Below are positions 1-9,352 of a DNA stretch of 64,000 bases, piece after piece. Both the position numbers and the translations under genes were made by a program. The stretch lies in assembly GCF_026262505.1 (NCBI RefSeq), contig NC_067204.1, positions 12,604,522 through 12,668,521 on the forward strand, written 5' to 3'. Source of the stretch: Trichomonas vaginalis G3 (Eukaryota; Parabasalia; Trichomonadida; Trichomonadidae). The notes under the pieces are model-generated. The model did not search any database and had not been told where the DNA came from. It saw nothing but the letters and a program-made list of their open reading frames with translations. Positions within the stretch are counted from its first letter, which is position 1. Every line of letters begins with the position of its first letter.

Positions 1-2
1 CC

Positions 3-923
3 TCCGAATCCGACATCTGCTCCATCAACACAGATACATTCAAGGCCTCCATCCTTTCTAAAGGCCACTCATCCGCCATCTCAGATGTATTCTTCCCAGA
101 ACGCTCTTCAGACATGTTCCTTACCTGCTCATCCGGTGGCTTCCACGTCTGGAACAGTCGTACATACCAAGAACTCCTCCGTGTCTCTCTCGCCCGTTCC
201 GAATGCAACTGCATCGCCGTCCCAGCCGATGGCAAGATCATTCTTACAGGCTGGAGCGATGGCCGTATCAGAGGCTACGCTCCACAGTCCGGCCGCGAGC
301 TCTGGGTCATCAACGGTGCCCATCTTAACGGTGTTACAGCAATTGCAGCACGTGGTTCATTCATTGTCACAGGCGGCATGACAGGCGACATTTCTATTTG
401 GGAACTCGGCGCCAAGAACATGCATCTTGTCAAGACACTCAAGGAGCACCACCAGATGGTCTCTCAGATCAAGTTCTCACGCGATGGAAACGAGTTCTGG
501 TCATGCTCACACGATGGCTCCGTCATCATTTGGGATGCAAACCGCGTTGTTTCTCGCCAGAGATTCATGCAACAGGCTTTCTTCAATGGAGCTGATGTCC
601 ACACAGAAACAGGCATTCTCGTTACAGTTTCTTCTGATAAGAGAATCGTATTCTGGGATGGCTTCAACGCTTCAATCATCCGTGAGCTCGAAGCTTCCGT
701 CAACGCACAGCCAAATTCAATCTGTTTGTCTCCAGACGAAACAAAGTTCGTAACAGGAGGTGATGACAAACTCGTAAAGGTTTGGGGATTCCAGACAGGC
801 CAGCTCGAAGCTCTAGGTAAGGGCCACTGCGGCAACATCAAGAAGGCAATCTACTCTCCTGACCAGTCAATCATTGTTTCTGTTGGCGCTGAGGGTGGCA
901 TTTACATTTGGAAAATGAAATAA
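3..923 (+). CDS. CFAP52: CFAP52 (WDR16)-like WD40 protein, C-terminal part
   Basis: The frame is open from the left window edge, so the true start lies outside; the ATG at 114 is internal. The visible 306 or so residues are WD40 repeats, with W-D/W-x endings such as FHVWNSRTYQELLR, ISIWELG, VIIWDAN, IVFWDGF, VKVWGFQTGQ and a last IYIWKMK at the stop. The order of blocks (cysteine-rich TCSSGGFHVW, then SGW-type GWSDGRIRGY, then GVTAIA) matches CFAP52/WDR16, a microtubule inner protein of motile cilia, which suits a flagellate. Codons are rich in C and G at third positions, unlike the AT-rich neighbours, as expected of a well-expressed gene. A generic WD40 protein is the alternative. The stop is TAA, followed by an AT-rich spacer. 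Confidence 0.8.
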   Translation, partial: SESDICSINTDTFKASILSKGHSSAISDVFFPERSSDMFLTCSSGGFHVWNSRTYQELLRVSLARSECNCIAVPADGKIILTGWSDGRIRGYAPQSGRELWVINGAHLNGVTAIAARGSFIVTGGMTGDISIWELGAKNMHLVKTLKEHHQMVSQIKFSRDGNEFWSCSHDGSVIIWDANRVVSRQRFMQQAFFNGADVHTETGILVTVSSDKRIVFWDGFNASIIRELEASVNAQPNSICLSPDETKFVTGGDDKLVKVWGFQTGQLEALGKGHCGNIKKAIYSPDQSIIVSVGAEGGIYIWKMK

Positions 924-1372
924 GTCTGAATAATTTTTATATTTTTTTTAAAACATTTTTTCCAAATTTTATTTTGATAAATTAACAATCTTCTTAACGT
1001 TGATAATCTTTTTTATTACATCTATAAGGATAACAACAAAGAACTTTTACGTTCATTAATGGTTAAAGATATCTGAACTGTTTTGGCGGTTAATCTCATA
1101 TAAAAATTTATTTGGTTCCTTCAAATTGAAAAACTTATAGTCATCATATCCAAATTGTTTGATTCATTTAGCTGATTTGAGTATAAAATGAGAACAAAAA
1201 TTCGATCTGATTGCTTTACCAAAATAGAAATATTTCTGAAAGTTCTGAAAATTTCATTTGGTATTTAATTCAATAGTATTGAATTTATTTACCAACATGA
1301 AATTGTTTTCATAGATTCTTCTTAGAGAAATGAATGCGAAAAACATTTGTTCTGATCATACGTTTAATATTA

Positions 1373-1378
1373 TCATTT
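1373..1378 (+). promoter_or_regulatory. Initiator (Inr) of the ankyrin gene
   Basis: TCATTT fits the trichomonad initiator TCA(+1)-Y-W-W. The presumed +1 adenine is at 1375, giving a 7-base leader before the ATG at 1382. This spacing is normal for the group and is why the ATG at 1382 is preferred over the in-frame one at 1334. The rest of the 924-1381 spacer is AT-rich with no other feature that I can support. Confidence 0.6.
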
Positions 1379-1381
1379 TTC

Positions 1382-2947
1382 ATGGAAAAGTCCATCTCTA
1401 TTGAACTAAAGCAGCTGTGTAAAGGTCAAAATGATGTCTTTGACACATTATTCAGGTTAAAAACATCGAATAATGATGATATCAACCAGATCTTTGAGGA
1501 GCTGAAAAGTCAATATATCGAGGCAAAAAGGATCTCTCCACACAAGATTATTGAAACAATCTTCACTGCAGCTAAATACAATAATCGCTACACAAAGTCA
1601 TATTGGGAACTATTCAAAAAGGTATATAATGAATATCATCCAACTCAAACCATAATGATTGATCTTGCATTTGACTATTTTGTTCATAAAGAGTATGGAA
1701 TATTTTTATATAAGGACCATAAAGAAAGTATTGAGGAATATTATCAGTTCCAATCCAACAATTATTCATTAAATGTTCATGAAGAAGGTACAATTTTCAG
1801 AGCAATAATGGAAGATAATAAAGATTCACTGATATCTTTTACAGAAAAGAATGATTTTGATGCAGAGGAAAGAATAGAAAATCCATTCTATCCTGATCCA
1901 TATCACCTATATTCATTGCTTGAATTATGTTGCTATCATGGGTCTGTTGTATGTTTTAAATTCTTAAGAACTAAATTCAACTTAGAAATCACACCTATTT
2001 GTCTTCAGTATTCATTTTTGAGCGGAAATACGCACATAATCAGTGAATGTTTGAAAGTTCAAAAGCCCAGCAAAGAATGCATGAAATATGCTATCATCTC
2101 CCATGAGATTGAAAAGGTTATATTTTTAATGAATGATTACGAAACGAAAATCAAATTGGATGATTGTGTGGAATATAATAATCTTCTAGCATTTTTGGCT
2201 TATTTTGATCAAAACAAAAGTATTGACGATTGCTTTGCTGTTTCACCATCTTTCGGCCTCAAAAGCATTTGTAAATATTTATTAGACCATGGTGCCGATA
2301 TAAATGCCAAAGATTCCCACATGAAGACAGCACTTCATTATGCAGCCGAATACAATAACGCTGTAATAGCAGAACTCTTAATTTCGCGTGGGGCAGACAT
2401 TGAATCCACAGACTCTCGTGCAAATACCTCGCTTATTTGGGCATCACAATATAATAGTAAAGAAGTGGTAGAAATTCTTCTTTCTCATGGCGCTACAATC
2501 ACTAAGTCAACAGCGCTACAATCATCACCTCTCATTACAGCAGCTTCTTATAATAGCAAAGAAACTGCAGAAGTGCTAATCTCTCATGGAGCTGATGTAA
2601 ATGAAGCAGATGATGGACAAAAAACTCCTCTTCACTGGGCAGCAATGTGTGAGAGCCCCGAAACAGCTGAATTACTTATTTCCCATGGAGCTGATATCAA
2701 TTTATTAGCACAGGGAATCCCACCTATCCAATATGCAGCGGATCAGGGCAGTATTGGTATGGTTAAAGTTCTTGTTTCACATGGAGCAGATGTCAATTTC
2801 ACTGAAGATGATGGTTTTACACCCCTTCAAGCTGCAATTTACCGAAACAACAAAGCAATGGTAGATGTTCTTATCTCCCTCGGCGCCCAAGTTACCGATG
2901 ATATCAATAAATCTCTTGAAAACATGAATGATTACGATTATGATTGA
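1382..2947 (+). CDS. Ankyrin-repeat protein of the trichomonad DUF3447 type
   Basis: This is an intact 521-residue gene. I chose the ATG at 1382 (MEKSISIELK) because the Inr lies just before it; an upstream in-frame ATG at 1334 would add 16 hydrophobic residues and would place the Inr inside the gene. The N-terminal 270 residues are helical and include the LLELCCYHGSVVCFKFL block typical of the DUF3447 region. From about residue 290 there are six to seven ankyrin repeats, with repeated LLISHGADIN and TALHYAA signatures, ending in a short acidic tail (DYDYD). Hundreds of such proteins are known in T. vaginalis; they are taken to be protein-binding scaffolds, and no specific partner can be read from the sequence. 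There is no signal peptide or membrane span in the shorter form. Confidence 0.85.
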   Translation: MEKSISIELKQLCKGQNDVFDTLFRLKTSNNDDINQIFEELKSQYIEAKRISPHKIIETIFTAAKYNNRYTKSYWELFKKVYNEYHPTQTIMIDLAFDYFVHKEYGIFLYKDHKESIEEYYQFQSNNYSLNVHEEGTIFRAIMEDNKDSLISFTEKNDFDAEERIENPFYPDPYHLYSLLELCCYHGSVVCFKFLRTKFNLEITPICLQYSFLSGNTHIISECLKVQKPSKECMKYAIISHEIEKVIFLMNDYETKIKLDDCVEYNNLLAFLAYFDQNKSIDDCFAVSPSFGLKSICKYLLDHGADINAKDSHMKTALHYAAEYNNAVIAELLISRGADIESTDSRANTSLIWASQYNSKEVVEILLSHGATITKSTALQSSPLITAASYNSKETAEVLISHGADVNEADDGQKTPLHWAAMCESPETAELLISHGADINLLAQGIPPIQYAADQGSIGMVKVLVSHGADVNFTEDDGFTPLQAAIYRNNKAMVDVLISLGAQVTDDINKSLENMNDYDYD

Positions 2948-3397
2948 ATTAAATATTTTCAAGTTTTCCAATTCCAATAAACAAATTTAATTATATTATC
3001 TAAGAGTTGAATCTTTTATGTCATTTGAAAGTGGTTGTCTATTATAAGGATTAGAAGATCGACAATTTTCATTAACATTCAAAAGTGTTAAAATCATTTT
3101 TATGTTGACATAATAGATTTAATTTCCTCTGATTCAATAAATAATTGGTTTGAATCCCATTGATATTCTTCGTATTTCATATTTACCCTCATTATTATTG
3201 GATTCGAGCATTAATTTGCTGATATATGTAATAAACAGAAATTCATCAAAAGTGACAGCTCTCAATTTTTTGACATTTGTAAATTCTAAATTGAATGAGA
3301 AAAATGAAATAATACTAAGCATAATACAATATTCTAGATTTAATTATAATTAGGAAAAAGTTAGTTTTGAGAGTACTTTTCATAGGCATATAGAATG

Positions 3398-4320
3398 AAA
3401 TCTTCTGAAAAATAATATCACATAAACTCATATTATTTTCTAATATATAACTATTTTATATAAAAATCAAATTCAATGATCTTAAAAGCGAAGGATAAAC
3501 CTCAAAATTTACGAATATAATGAGTGGGAATATAATGCTTATCTATCATAAAACCATATGAAATATCAATTTTTGCTTTACGCCTAATTTTTGACGACAA
3601 TTAGCAAAAAATGTTAAATGTTAACACTCAGTCCATTTGAATATGAAAAATAAAATTGACTTTGATTAAATGTTTTTATTTATCATGCAATTCTTCTTAC
3701 GACCAAAGATTTGAATAAAATTTCAAAAAATAAGATAGCTTAAAAAATAATATACGGTAGTGTTTACTAATAGATGAATAGTATATAAATTCTATTAAAA
3801 TGGATTTGATCCAAAAAAATATAAAACCAAAAATAATTGTTATAATTTAAATGAAGAAGTAATTTAAAACGATTTTATTTATGATCAAATTTTATATATT
3901 TTTTTGGATCAAATCCATTTTAATAGAATTTATATACTATTCATCTATTAGTAAACACTACCGTATATTATTTTTTAAGCTATCTTATTTTTTGAAATTT
4001 TATTCAAATCTTTGGTCGTAAGAAGAATTGCATGATAAATAAAAACATTTAATCAAAGTCAATTTTATTTTTCATATTCAAATGGACTGAGTGTTAACAT
4101 TTAACATTTTTTGCTAATTGTCGTCAAAAATTAGGCGTAAAGCAAAAATTGATATTTCATATGGTTTTATGATAGATAAGCATTATATTCCCACTCATTA
4201 TATTCGTAAATTTTGAGGTTTATCCTTCGCTTTTAAGATCATTGAATTTGATTTTTATATAAAATAGTTATATATTAGAAAATAATATGAGTTTATGTGA
4301 TATTATTTTTCAGAAGATTT
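3398..4320. repeat. 426-bp near-perfect inverted repeat with 71-bp spacer
   Basis: The arms are 3398-3823 and 3895-4320. Both are 426 bp and align without gaps, and the stretches I compared were identical. The 71-bp spacer is 3824-3894. No open frame of note lies inside. Weaker inverted similarity continues outside the arms (near 3231-3262 and 4445-4480, both around TTCATCAAAAGTGACA), so an older, longer palindrome may be present. It could be a foldback element or a recent inverted duplication. I found no clear target duplication. The remainder of 2948-4592 is AT-rich spacer. Confidence 0.9.
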
Positions 4321-4575
4321 TGTGTTCTTCTTCAAAATTTTATTTTTTATTAAAAAGAATCTTTACAAAATATACATTTATTTTAATTAATATTTAAAAA
4401 CGTGCTCTATCAAAAGTTCCAAAAATTCAATATTTTAGCTTTTCTGAGGTGTCACTTTTGATGAATTTCTGTTTACAACATATATAGTTTAGAGTAAAGA
4501 AATAGAATCATATTCTGTGGATTATGTTCGAGTTTAATTTTTCAGAACTGAATGCGTCAGTTTAAAATTTCTTTG

Positions 4576-4581
4576 TCACTT
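4576..4581 (+). promoter_or_regulatory. Initiator (Inr) of the Ctf18-like gene
   Basis: TCACTT fits TCA-Y-W-W, with +1 at 4578, and lies 15 bases before the ATG at 4593. It sits inside a TGTCACTTTT word that recurs near the Maverick A end and at the ends of the element B insert. Confidence 0.55.
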
Positions 4582-4592
4582 TTCTGAAACGT

Positions 4593-6404
4593 ATGAATAA
4601 AGATCCATTCGAGTCTTCAACAGGAAATACCAAAATCTCGAATGATTACAATGTTAAAGCAATCCCTATCACTACATTTAGTGGTGAACGCGTTTCAATC
4701 CCGAAATATGATTGTTTTCCTAAATATATCGAACGTTTTGAAAAAATCGATATGAAAATTCCAGAACTAATACCACCCAAGCCAATTGAAGAGATTAATG
4801 TATCAGAAACAAACTTAATTAATGAATACACACCAAAAACCTACACAGATTTAATTTCAGACGAAAGAACAAACAGACAAGTTCTCGAATGGATGAGGCA
4901 TTTCCAAAATGCAAAAAGTGAGCGCAAGAAACCAAAGAGAACAAAGAAATTAGTTGATTTGACGAAAAACTCGAAATTTGAGCAGCCAACTATACAGCTT
5001 TCTCATATTTTACTTCTAGCAGGCCCTCCTGGATCTGGTAAGACTACTCTTATCCGTATTATTGCAAAACATTGCGGATTTCATACAGTTGAATTAAATG
5101 CTTCAGATGATGCATCAGTTGACAGAAATCAAATGATTCTCCAAAACCAACTTAATTTTGAACCCGTTTTTGGAGCAAAAACCAAGCCATTGATGGTTTT
5201 TGAAGAATTAGATGGAATTGGAACAATTAGCGACAGTGTTCTGAAGGCGATCACTGGAAATGCTAGCCGTCCAGTTGTCATCATTGTGAACGATGGTTAC
5301 GCTCAAAGTCTTAAGAATATTCGCTCAATTGCAACTTTCATCAAATTACCACCTCCAAATTCTACGCAATTCAAAGAACGAATAAGATATATTTGCAAGA
5401 ATGAAGAAATCGATATTTCTACGCAAGCAATTAACGAAGTTGCCGAGATTTCGAAATACGATATTCGCACTGCCTTAAATACCATTAGTTTCTTAAGAGC
5501 AAGGCAGCCGATATCAGCAGATACAGTTCATCTCCTTCCTGTTGGCCTGAAGAACTCTTCTCTCACTCCTTTCGACGTTTGGACAACTTTATTTACTGCG
5601 AGCAAGTCGTTTAAGGATTGTGCGAACGAAGTTGAGATCTTTGGCAACACAAGACTTATTTCTACCGGTATTCTCGAGAATCTTGAGAATATAAGAAACG
5701 CAGATCCGACAAGAAAAAGATTAGTCGAAATGTTCGATAATCTTTGTTACGCTGATGTTCTAGGAGACTCAGAAGCATCAGATATGGCCATTGCAAGCTG
5801 TTCCAAGCTTTGTGGTGTTCAAAATGTTGGAAGAAACATCGCATTTCCAACTTCTTCACTCGGATTCGAAGGATCTATGAGGTCAACTGCCAATTCATCG
5901 ATGCTGAAGAACCCTGTGTTCAGAACTGGCATTGATGTATATCGTAGAATCCTTTGTTTGCCACAAGAACAAATTAATTATGTCATCAATAGGCAAGGAG
6001 AGTCATTAAGGAAAAGAATCACTGCTATGCATCAATGCATTAAGATTTCTTATAAGAAGAATGCATTTGGACACTATACTTCCGTTCCTGATGTTGATAA
6101 TATTATTGGTTTGAATAATTTCTCAATAAATAACTTAACAAAGTACAGAGAATGTATTCAAACTGAGATTGAATCACAGGGATCACTTCTAAAAGAACTT
6201 TCCATTACAGGAACTCGTATTCAGGATAAACTTGGCAAATCACAGAGAAGAGATCCAATCAGAAACTTCTGGGGTGAAGAAATGGACTTAACCCAAACTC
6301 AGGAAACCCAAAGAAACACAGGTGGCCTCAAATTTACTTATAATGAAGGTTTCACCAACGCTGTAAGAAGAAAAGTCTTGGTTCAGAGAATTTTAATGGT
6401 CTAA
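4593..6404 (+). CDS. CTF18: Ctf18-like alternative clamp-loader large subunit (AAA+ ATPase)
   Basis: This is an intact 603-residue AAA+ protein. An N-terminal YTPKTYTDLISDERTNR block (about 79-95) leads into a Walker A AGPPGSGKT (143-151), the clamp-loader ELNASDDAS box (about 167-175) and a Walker B VFEELDG (202-208). The family usually has a D-E-x-D-G pair in Walker B; here the first acid is E. Sensor and lid regions follow (DIRTALNTISFLRAR). The C-terminal FTYNEGFTNAVRR block near 582 is the conserved tail of Ctf18/CHTF18, which in other eukaryotes binds Ctf8-Dcc1. The protein would load or unload PCNA at forks and support cohesion. RFC1 is the alternative, but there is no BRCT domain and the C-terminal block favours Ctf18. 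Host gene; the Inr gives a 15-base leader. Confidence 0.8.
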   Translation: MNKDPFESSTGNTKISNDYNVKAIPITTFSGERVSIPKYDCFPKYIERFEKIDMKIPELIPPKPIEEINVSETNLINEYTPKTYTDLISDERTNRQVLEWMRHFQNAKSERKKPKRTKKLVDLTKNSKFEQPTIQLSHILLLAGPPGSGKTTLIRIIAKHCGFHTVELNASDDASVDRNQMILQNQLNFEPVFGAKTKPLMVFEELDGIGTISDSVLKAITGNASRPVVIIVNDGYAQSLKNIRSIATFIKLPPPNSTQFKERIRYICKNEEIDISTQAINEVAEISKYDIRTALNTISFLRARQPISADTVHLLPVGLKNSSLTPFDVWTTLFTASKSFKDCANEVEIFGNTRLISTGILENLENIRNADPTRKRLVEMFDNLCYADVLGDSEASDMAIASCSKLCGVQNVGRNIAFPTSSLGFEGSMRSTANSSMLKNPVFRTGIDVYRRILCLPQEQINYVINRQGESLRKRITAMHQCIKISYKKNAFGHYTSVPDVDNIIGLNNFSINNLTKYRECIQTEIESQGSLLKELSITGTRIQDKLGKSQRRDPIRNFWGEEMDLTQTQETQRNTGGLKFTYNEGFTNAVRRKVLVQRILMV

Positions 6405-6649
6405 TATATCTTGTTTTTATATCATTATTTTTTTGTCTTTATATTATGAATACGTTATAGAATAAAAGAATTATATTAAACAAGTCTTTTATGATTGAGT
6501 TGAAATTTGTTTTTCTAAGTAGTATATGAGTACGGGTTGTGTGACTTTTTTTGTAAACGTAAGAATTCATACAATATTGAACGATTTTGTATCATTTTTT
6601 TTACATATGAAGTAAAAAATGTATGATTCTTACGGTTTTTATTCTTACG

Positions 6650-6795
6650 AGGTCAGGTAAGTGGGGCTTCCAGGGGCTGCGCCCCTTCTAGCCCTAAGAA
6701 ATTTTGCCCAAGACCCAAGAGGAGGACCGAACCCCAGCCGACCAGCCGGTGACAAAACCAAAACCGTTGTTATTTACATCATATTAATGATGTCA
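6650..6795 (+). repeat. Left terminal inverted repeat of Maverick A
   Basis: 146 bp matching the reverse complement of 30623-30768 with about three mismatches. It begins AGGTCAGGT, then a GC-rich core (GTGGGGCTTCCAGGGGCTGC) with its own small dyad, and ends near TGTCA. The 5-bp TTACG lies directly outside. Confidence 0.95.
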
Positions 6796-6872
6796 CTTTT
6801 AATATGTCACTTTTATGTCACTTTTCACAAATTATATATGTTTTCATGCTTTGTCACTTTTCTGTCACTTTT
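6791..6872 (+). promoter_or_regulatory. Five TGTCACTTTT words at the inner edge of the left TIR
   Basis: The ten-base word TGTCACTTTT starts at 6791, 6805, 6816, 6852 and 6863, just upstream of the methylase start at 6904. Each contains TCACTTT, which fits the trichomonad Inr, so the cluster may be a multi-start promoter. An integrase or host-factor binding array is an alternative. Confidence 0.5.
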
Positions 6873-6903
6873 CGGGTAAAAACATTTTTATTATTATATA
6901 TAA

Positions 6904-7721
6904 ATGAATTTTACAAAACCGCCGTTACCGTTCTTTGGAAATAAGAGTAGATGTAAAGATATTATATTGAGAGAACTTAAGAAACTACCGAATGGTCTAA
7001 CATTTGTAGATTTGTTCGGTGGAAGTTTCTATATATCCCATTTATGTCATACTGTATTTCCTGACTCAAAGATTATATGCAATGACTTCGACAACTATAT
7101 GAACCGTCTCAAACATATTCCAGACACAAACAATATATTGAAAGAGTTAAAAGAAAAGATACCTATAGGTAAGATGGAACGTATACCATTAGATAAGAAA
7201 AATATTGTGAGAGAGGTTTTGAAAAAAGCAGAATATATAGACTGGGATAGTATATCTGCTAGACTATTATATAGTGGTGCTATAAGAGTTCATGACATTG
7301 AAACACTTATGTCAAAAGTTTTATATCTTAACTATACAAATGTTTTCAAAGAGGACATAGAAAAATATATTGAGGGTATAGAGTTTGTGAGATGTCATTG
7401 GACAGAGTTGTATGAAAATATAAAGACAAGGAAAATGTTTTCTTTATAGTGGACCCGCCGTTCTATAACACATGGGATTTTCAATACCAAGTAGACTGGA
7501 CTTTGAGAGACTCTTTAGAAACTTTAGACGTTTTACATAACCATCCATGCTTTTACTTTACATCCGATAAAAGTGGTTTGGAAACCGTTATGAGATGGCT
7601 AGAAGATATAAACGACTATGAGTTTAGATATGACAAGATAGAATATGAGAGAGGTCCTATAAACTGGAGAAAGTGTCACAATAAAGAAATTTTATTAGTA
7701 AGTAAATGTGGTTTGAAATAG
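6904..7721 (+). pseudogene. Dam-like N6-adenine DNA methyltransferase of Maverick A (broken)
   Basis: The region codes for a D12-class adenine methylase. It shows PLPFFGNKSR near the start, the SAM-binding FVDLFGGS motif, a NDFDN block and the catalytic DPPFYNTW (DPPY-type) motif further on. The family methylates adenine N6 in DNA, often at GATC, and is common in phages and in some eukaryotic viruses. It is the first gene inside the left TIR and points inward. Maverick C does not show a copy within this window, though its corresponding end lies beyond the edge. 6mA and Dam-like genes are known from T. vaginalis. The gene is broken. Transfer from a phage or virus is inference. Confidence 0.8.
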
Positions 7722-7840
7722 GACTACTTGTTTTAGTTTTTTCCATTGTGTCATTTATTTATTTGACGTGGCAGAAAAGTACAGAGAATATGAAGATGAA
7801 CCAATGCCTGCAAATGTTCAGTATATGTACTCGTAAGAGA
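7706..7840 (+). pseudogene. Possible small membrane protein of Maverick A (broken)
   Basis: A short frame overlaps the end of the methylase region and opens with a hydrophobic stretch (GLLVLVFSIVSFIYLTW) that looks like one membrane span, followed by a polar tail. I do not recognise it. It may be the remains of a small virion or membrane-anchoring protein, or chance. The region is damaged. Confidence 0.35.
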
Positions 7841-7859
7841 TATTTTTATCTAATATTAA

Positions 7860-8222
7860 ATGGACGCACAGAACTTAGCGAATGCACAGCAACCTGGACA
7901 ACCAAACCCAGAGAATATTCCAAATGAAGTTAGAATACAAACTGCAATGGCAAACTATGGTCAAGTGCCAACAGATGTACAAATGCAAACTGCCATGTCA
8001 AATGACGCTGTGTTAGGTTTGCCACCATGGTATGCAAATATGAGATGGAAAGAGTTTTATACAAACCCTGAAGTGGGATATAAACAACTTTATGCAGATG
8101 ACGCAAACACAGGAGTTGACCCAGAATATGTTTTCTACCAGAGGAGAAACAGAATGTATGAGCTCCAGTTAAAGAATGCTATGGAACTCAACAGGAAACG
8201 TAAGAGACTAGGTGGACATTAG
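7860..8222 (+). CDS. Unrecognised small Maverick protein, 120 residues
   Basis: An open frame starts at an ATG preceded by the AT-rich ATATTAA context common to Maverick genes here. The N-terminal half is rich in Q, N and P, with an internal near-repeat (VRIQTAMAN and VQMQTAMSN, about residues 29-47). The C-terminal half is aromatic and charged and ends in a basic tail (NRKRKRLGGH). There are no membrane spans. It lies between the methylase and the small glycine-rich gene at 8241, in the same direction. The short basic tail suggests a DNA- or capsid-associated role, but that is a guess. No copy is visible in Maverick C inside this window. Confidence 0.55.
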   Translation: MDAQNLANAQQPGQPNPENIPNEVRIQTAMANYGQVPTDVQMQTAMSNDAVLGLPPWYANMRWKEFYTNPEVGYKQLYADDANTGVDPEYVFYQRRNRMYELQLKNAMELNRKRKRLGGH

Positions 8223-8240
8223 ATTTTTACATATAGTAAA

Positions 8241-8482
8241 ATGGGTTTCTTCAGTAGTATTGGAAACTTTTCAGAAGAGTTGGAAGAGGTATATGGAATG
8301 GAATAAAATCTGTCGGAAGAGGAGTATGGAACGGTGTCAAAAATATTGGTAAAAGAGTAGGTCAGTTCGTTGGTATTATACCTAAAGACCCTGAACCAGA
8401 AGAACAAGCTCCTGTAATACAACAGCCTGAACCTGCACCACAGTCAAGTTGGCAACCAAATCCAACACCTCAACCGTATTAA
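8241..8482 (+). pseudogene. Small amphipathic structural protein (pVI/pX-like), Maverick A (broken)
   Basis: The region starts MGFFSSIGNF and shows repeated G-R-G-x-W-N-G words further on, with a Pro/Gln-rich tail. Similar glycine-rich N-terminal amphipathic helices followed by a low-complexity tail are seen in the gene at 11704 and in the two small genes of element B. In Polintons and adenoviruses this architecture belongs to minor capsid or membrane-lytic proteins. The gene is broken. The assignment rests on composition only. Confidence 0.4.
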
Positions 8483-8486
8483 AAAA

Positions 8487-9334
8487 TTATATTTTTACCG
8501 TTCGATAGTAGTTGTATATGAAACTAAGTTCTAAGTAAAACACATGGTATAATGGAATTATTCTTTTTCTTCCATCTGTAGTAAACCATACTTGAAAGTC
8601 TGAAATACTTCCACTTGGTGGTTCGTATAACTTTGTAGGTTTTTCGTAAAAGTCATTTGCCAAGCATAAGAAAGAGTTTTGGGCGCCAGAAAATGAAGCA
8701 TGAACTATCACAGCATCTTGGTCGAAAACATCTTTAAATAAATATGGTTCATCTCTTGCATATCGACTGTAGATATTTGCTAAAGGAAGTTCGACTTTCT
8801 GATTTAACATTCTTTGCAAATAATACCATGACATTGCAGTGAATTCTGTATATATTTGTTCGTCTTTCTTTGGATTGTCTTCGTAGATTTGAAATGACAC
8901 TTGTGAATTTTGTTTGTCATATACAATTCTCACATAAAGTGTGCTCTCGGTATTTGCATATTCATCAGCATATTTTGCATAACATGAATTTATTTTATCT
9001 TCTATATTTTTTAACGCAGTCTGTAGAGAAGATGAAAGGTCAACTTGTATTAGCTCAATTTCTTCCCACATTTTTCGTTTCCCTTCAGATATATAATCTA
9101 TATGAAACCTTACAATAAATGGAAAACTTTTATCTTCTACAGACACAAACTTTATTCTACGAAAGCCAATAGCTTTTGTGACAGATGGGTCTCTTAACCA
9201 TCTTAATGGGTAGTCAAAACGATAGCCTTCATGCTTTACGGTCTCTGTCTCAAACTTTTGACCGACATTAGTAAAAGTTCATCTAATGGTTTAGTTGTAG
9301 CAACTCTTGAATTTTCTTTTTCTATTGGAAGCAT
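8487..9334 (-). pseudogene. Unrecognised beta-rich Maverick protein with VWFTT/LELSF motif (broken)
   Basis: This gene is leftward and its start codon lies 18 bp from that of the rightward fibre gene. The C-terminal part carries blocks VHASFSGAQNSFLC, KLYEPPSG, DFQVWFTT and FYLELSFIYNY. The same blocks occur in the intact 286-residue paralogue in Maverick C (55529-56389) and in the gene that runs off the right edge (63154 on). So Maverick C holds two versions of this family and A one. The pattern suggests a beta-sandwich structural or attachment protein made with the fibre, but I cannot name it. Broken. Confidence 0.55.
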
Positions 9335-9352
9335 ATTTTATCTATAATAAAA

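Noticed and set aside
85-841. Other frames within the CFAP52 gene
   Set aside because: They are shadows of the WD40 frame caused by its C-rich third positions.
1334-1381. Signal-peptide-like N-terminus (MRKTFVLIIRLILSFF) of the ankyrin protein
   Set aside because: The Inr lies after this ATG and seven bases before the next one, so the hydrophobic stretch is probably untranslated.
3134-3353. Short frames on both strands upstream of the palindrome
   Set aside because: They are AT-rich chance frames that overlap each other antisense, with no Inr and no recognisable protein.
6661-6879. 72-residue frame over the left TIR of Maverick A
   Set aside because: It is TIR sequence that is also present, inverted, at the other end; the frame is by chance.
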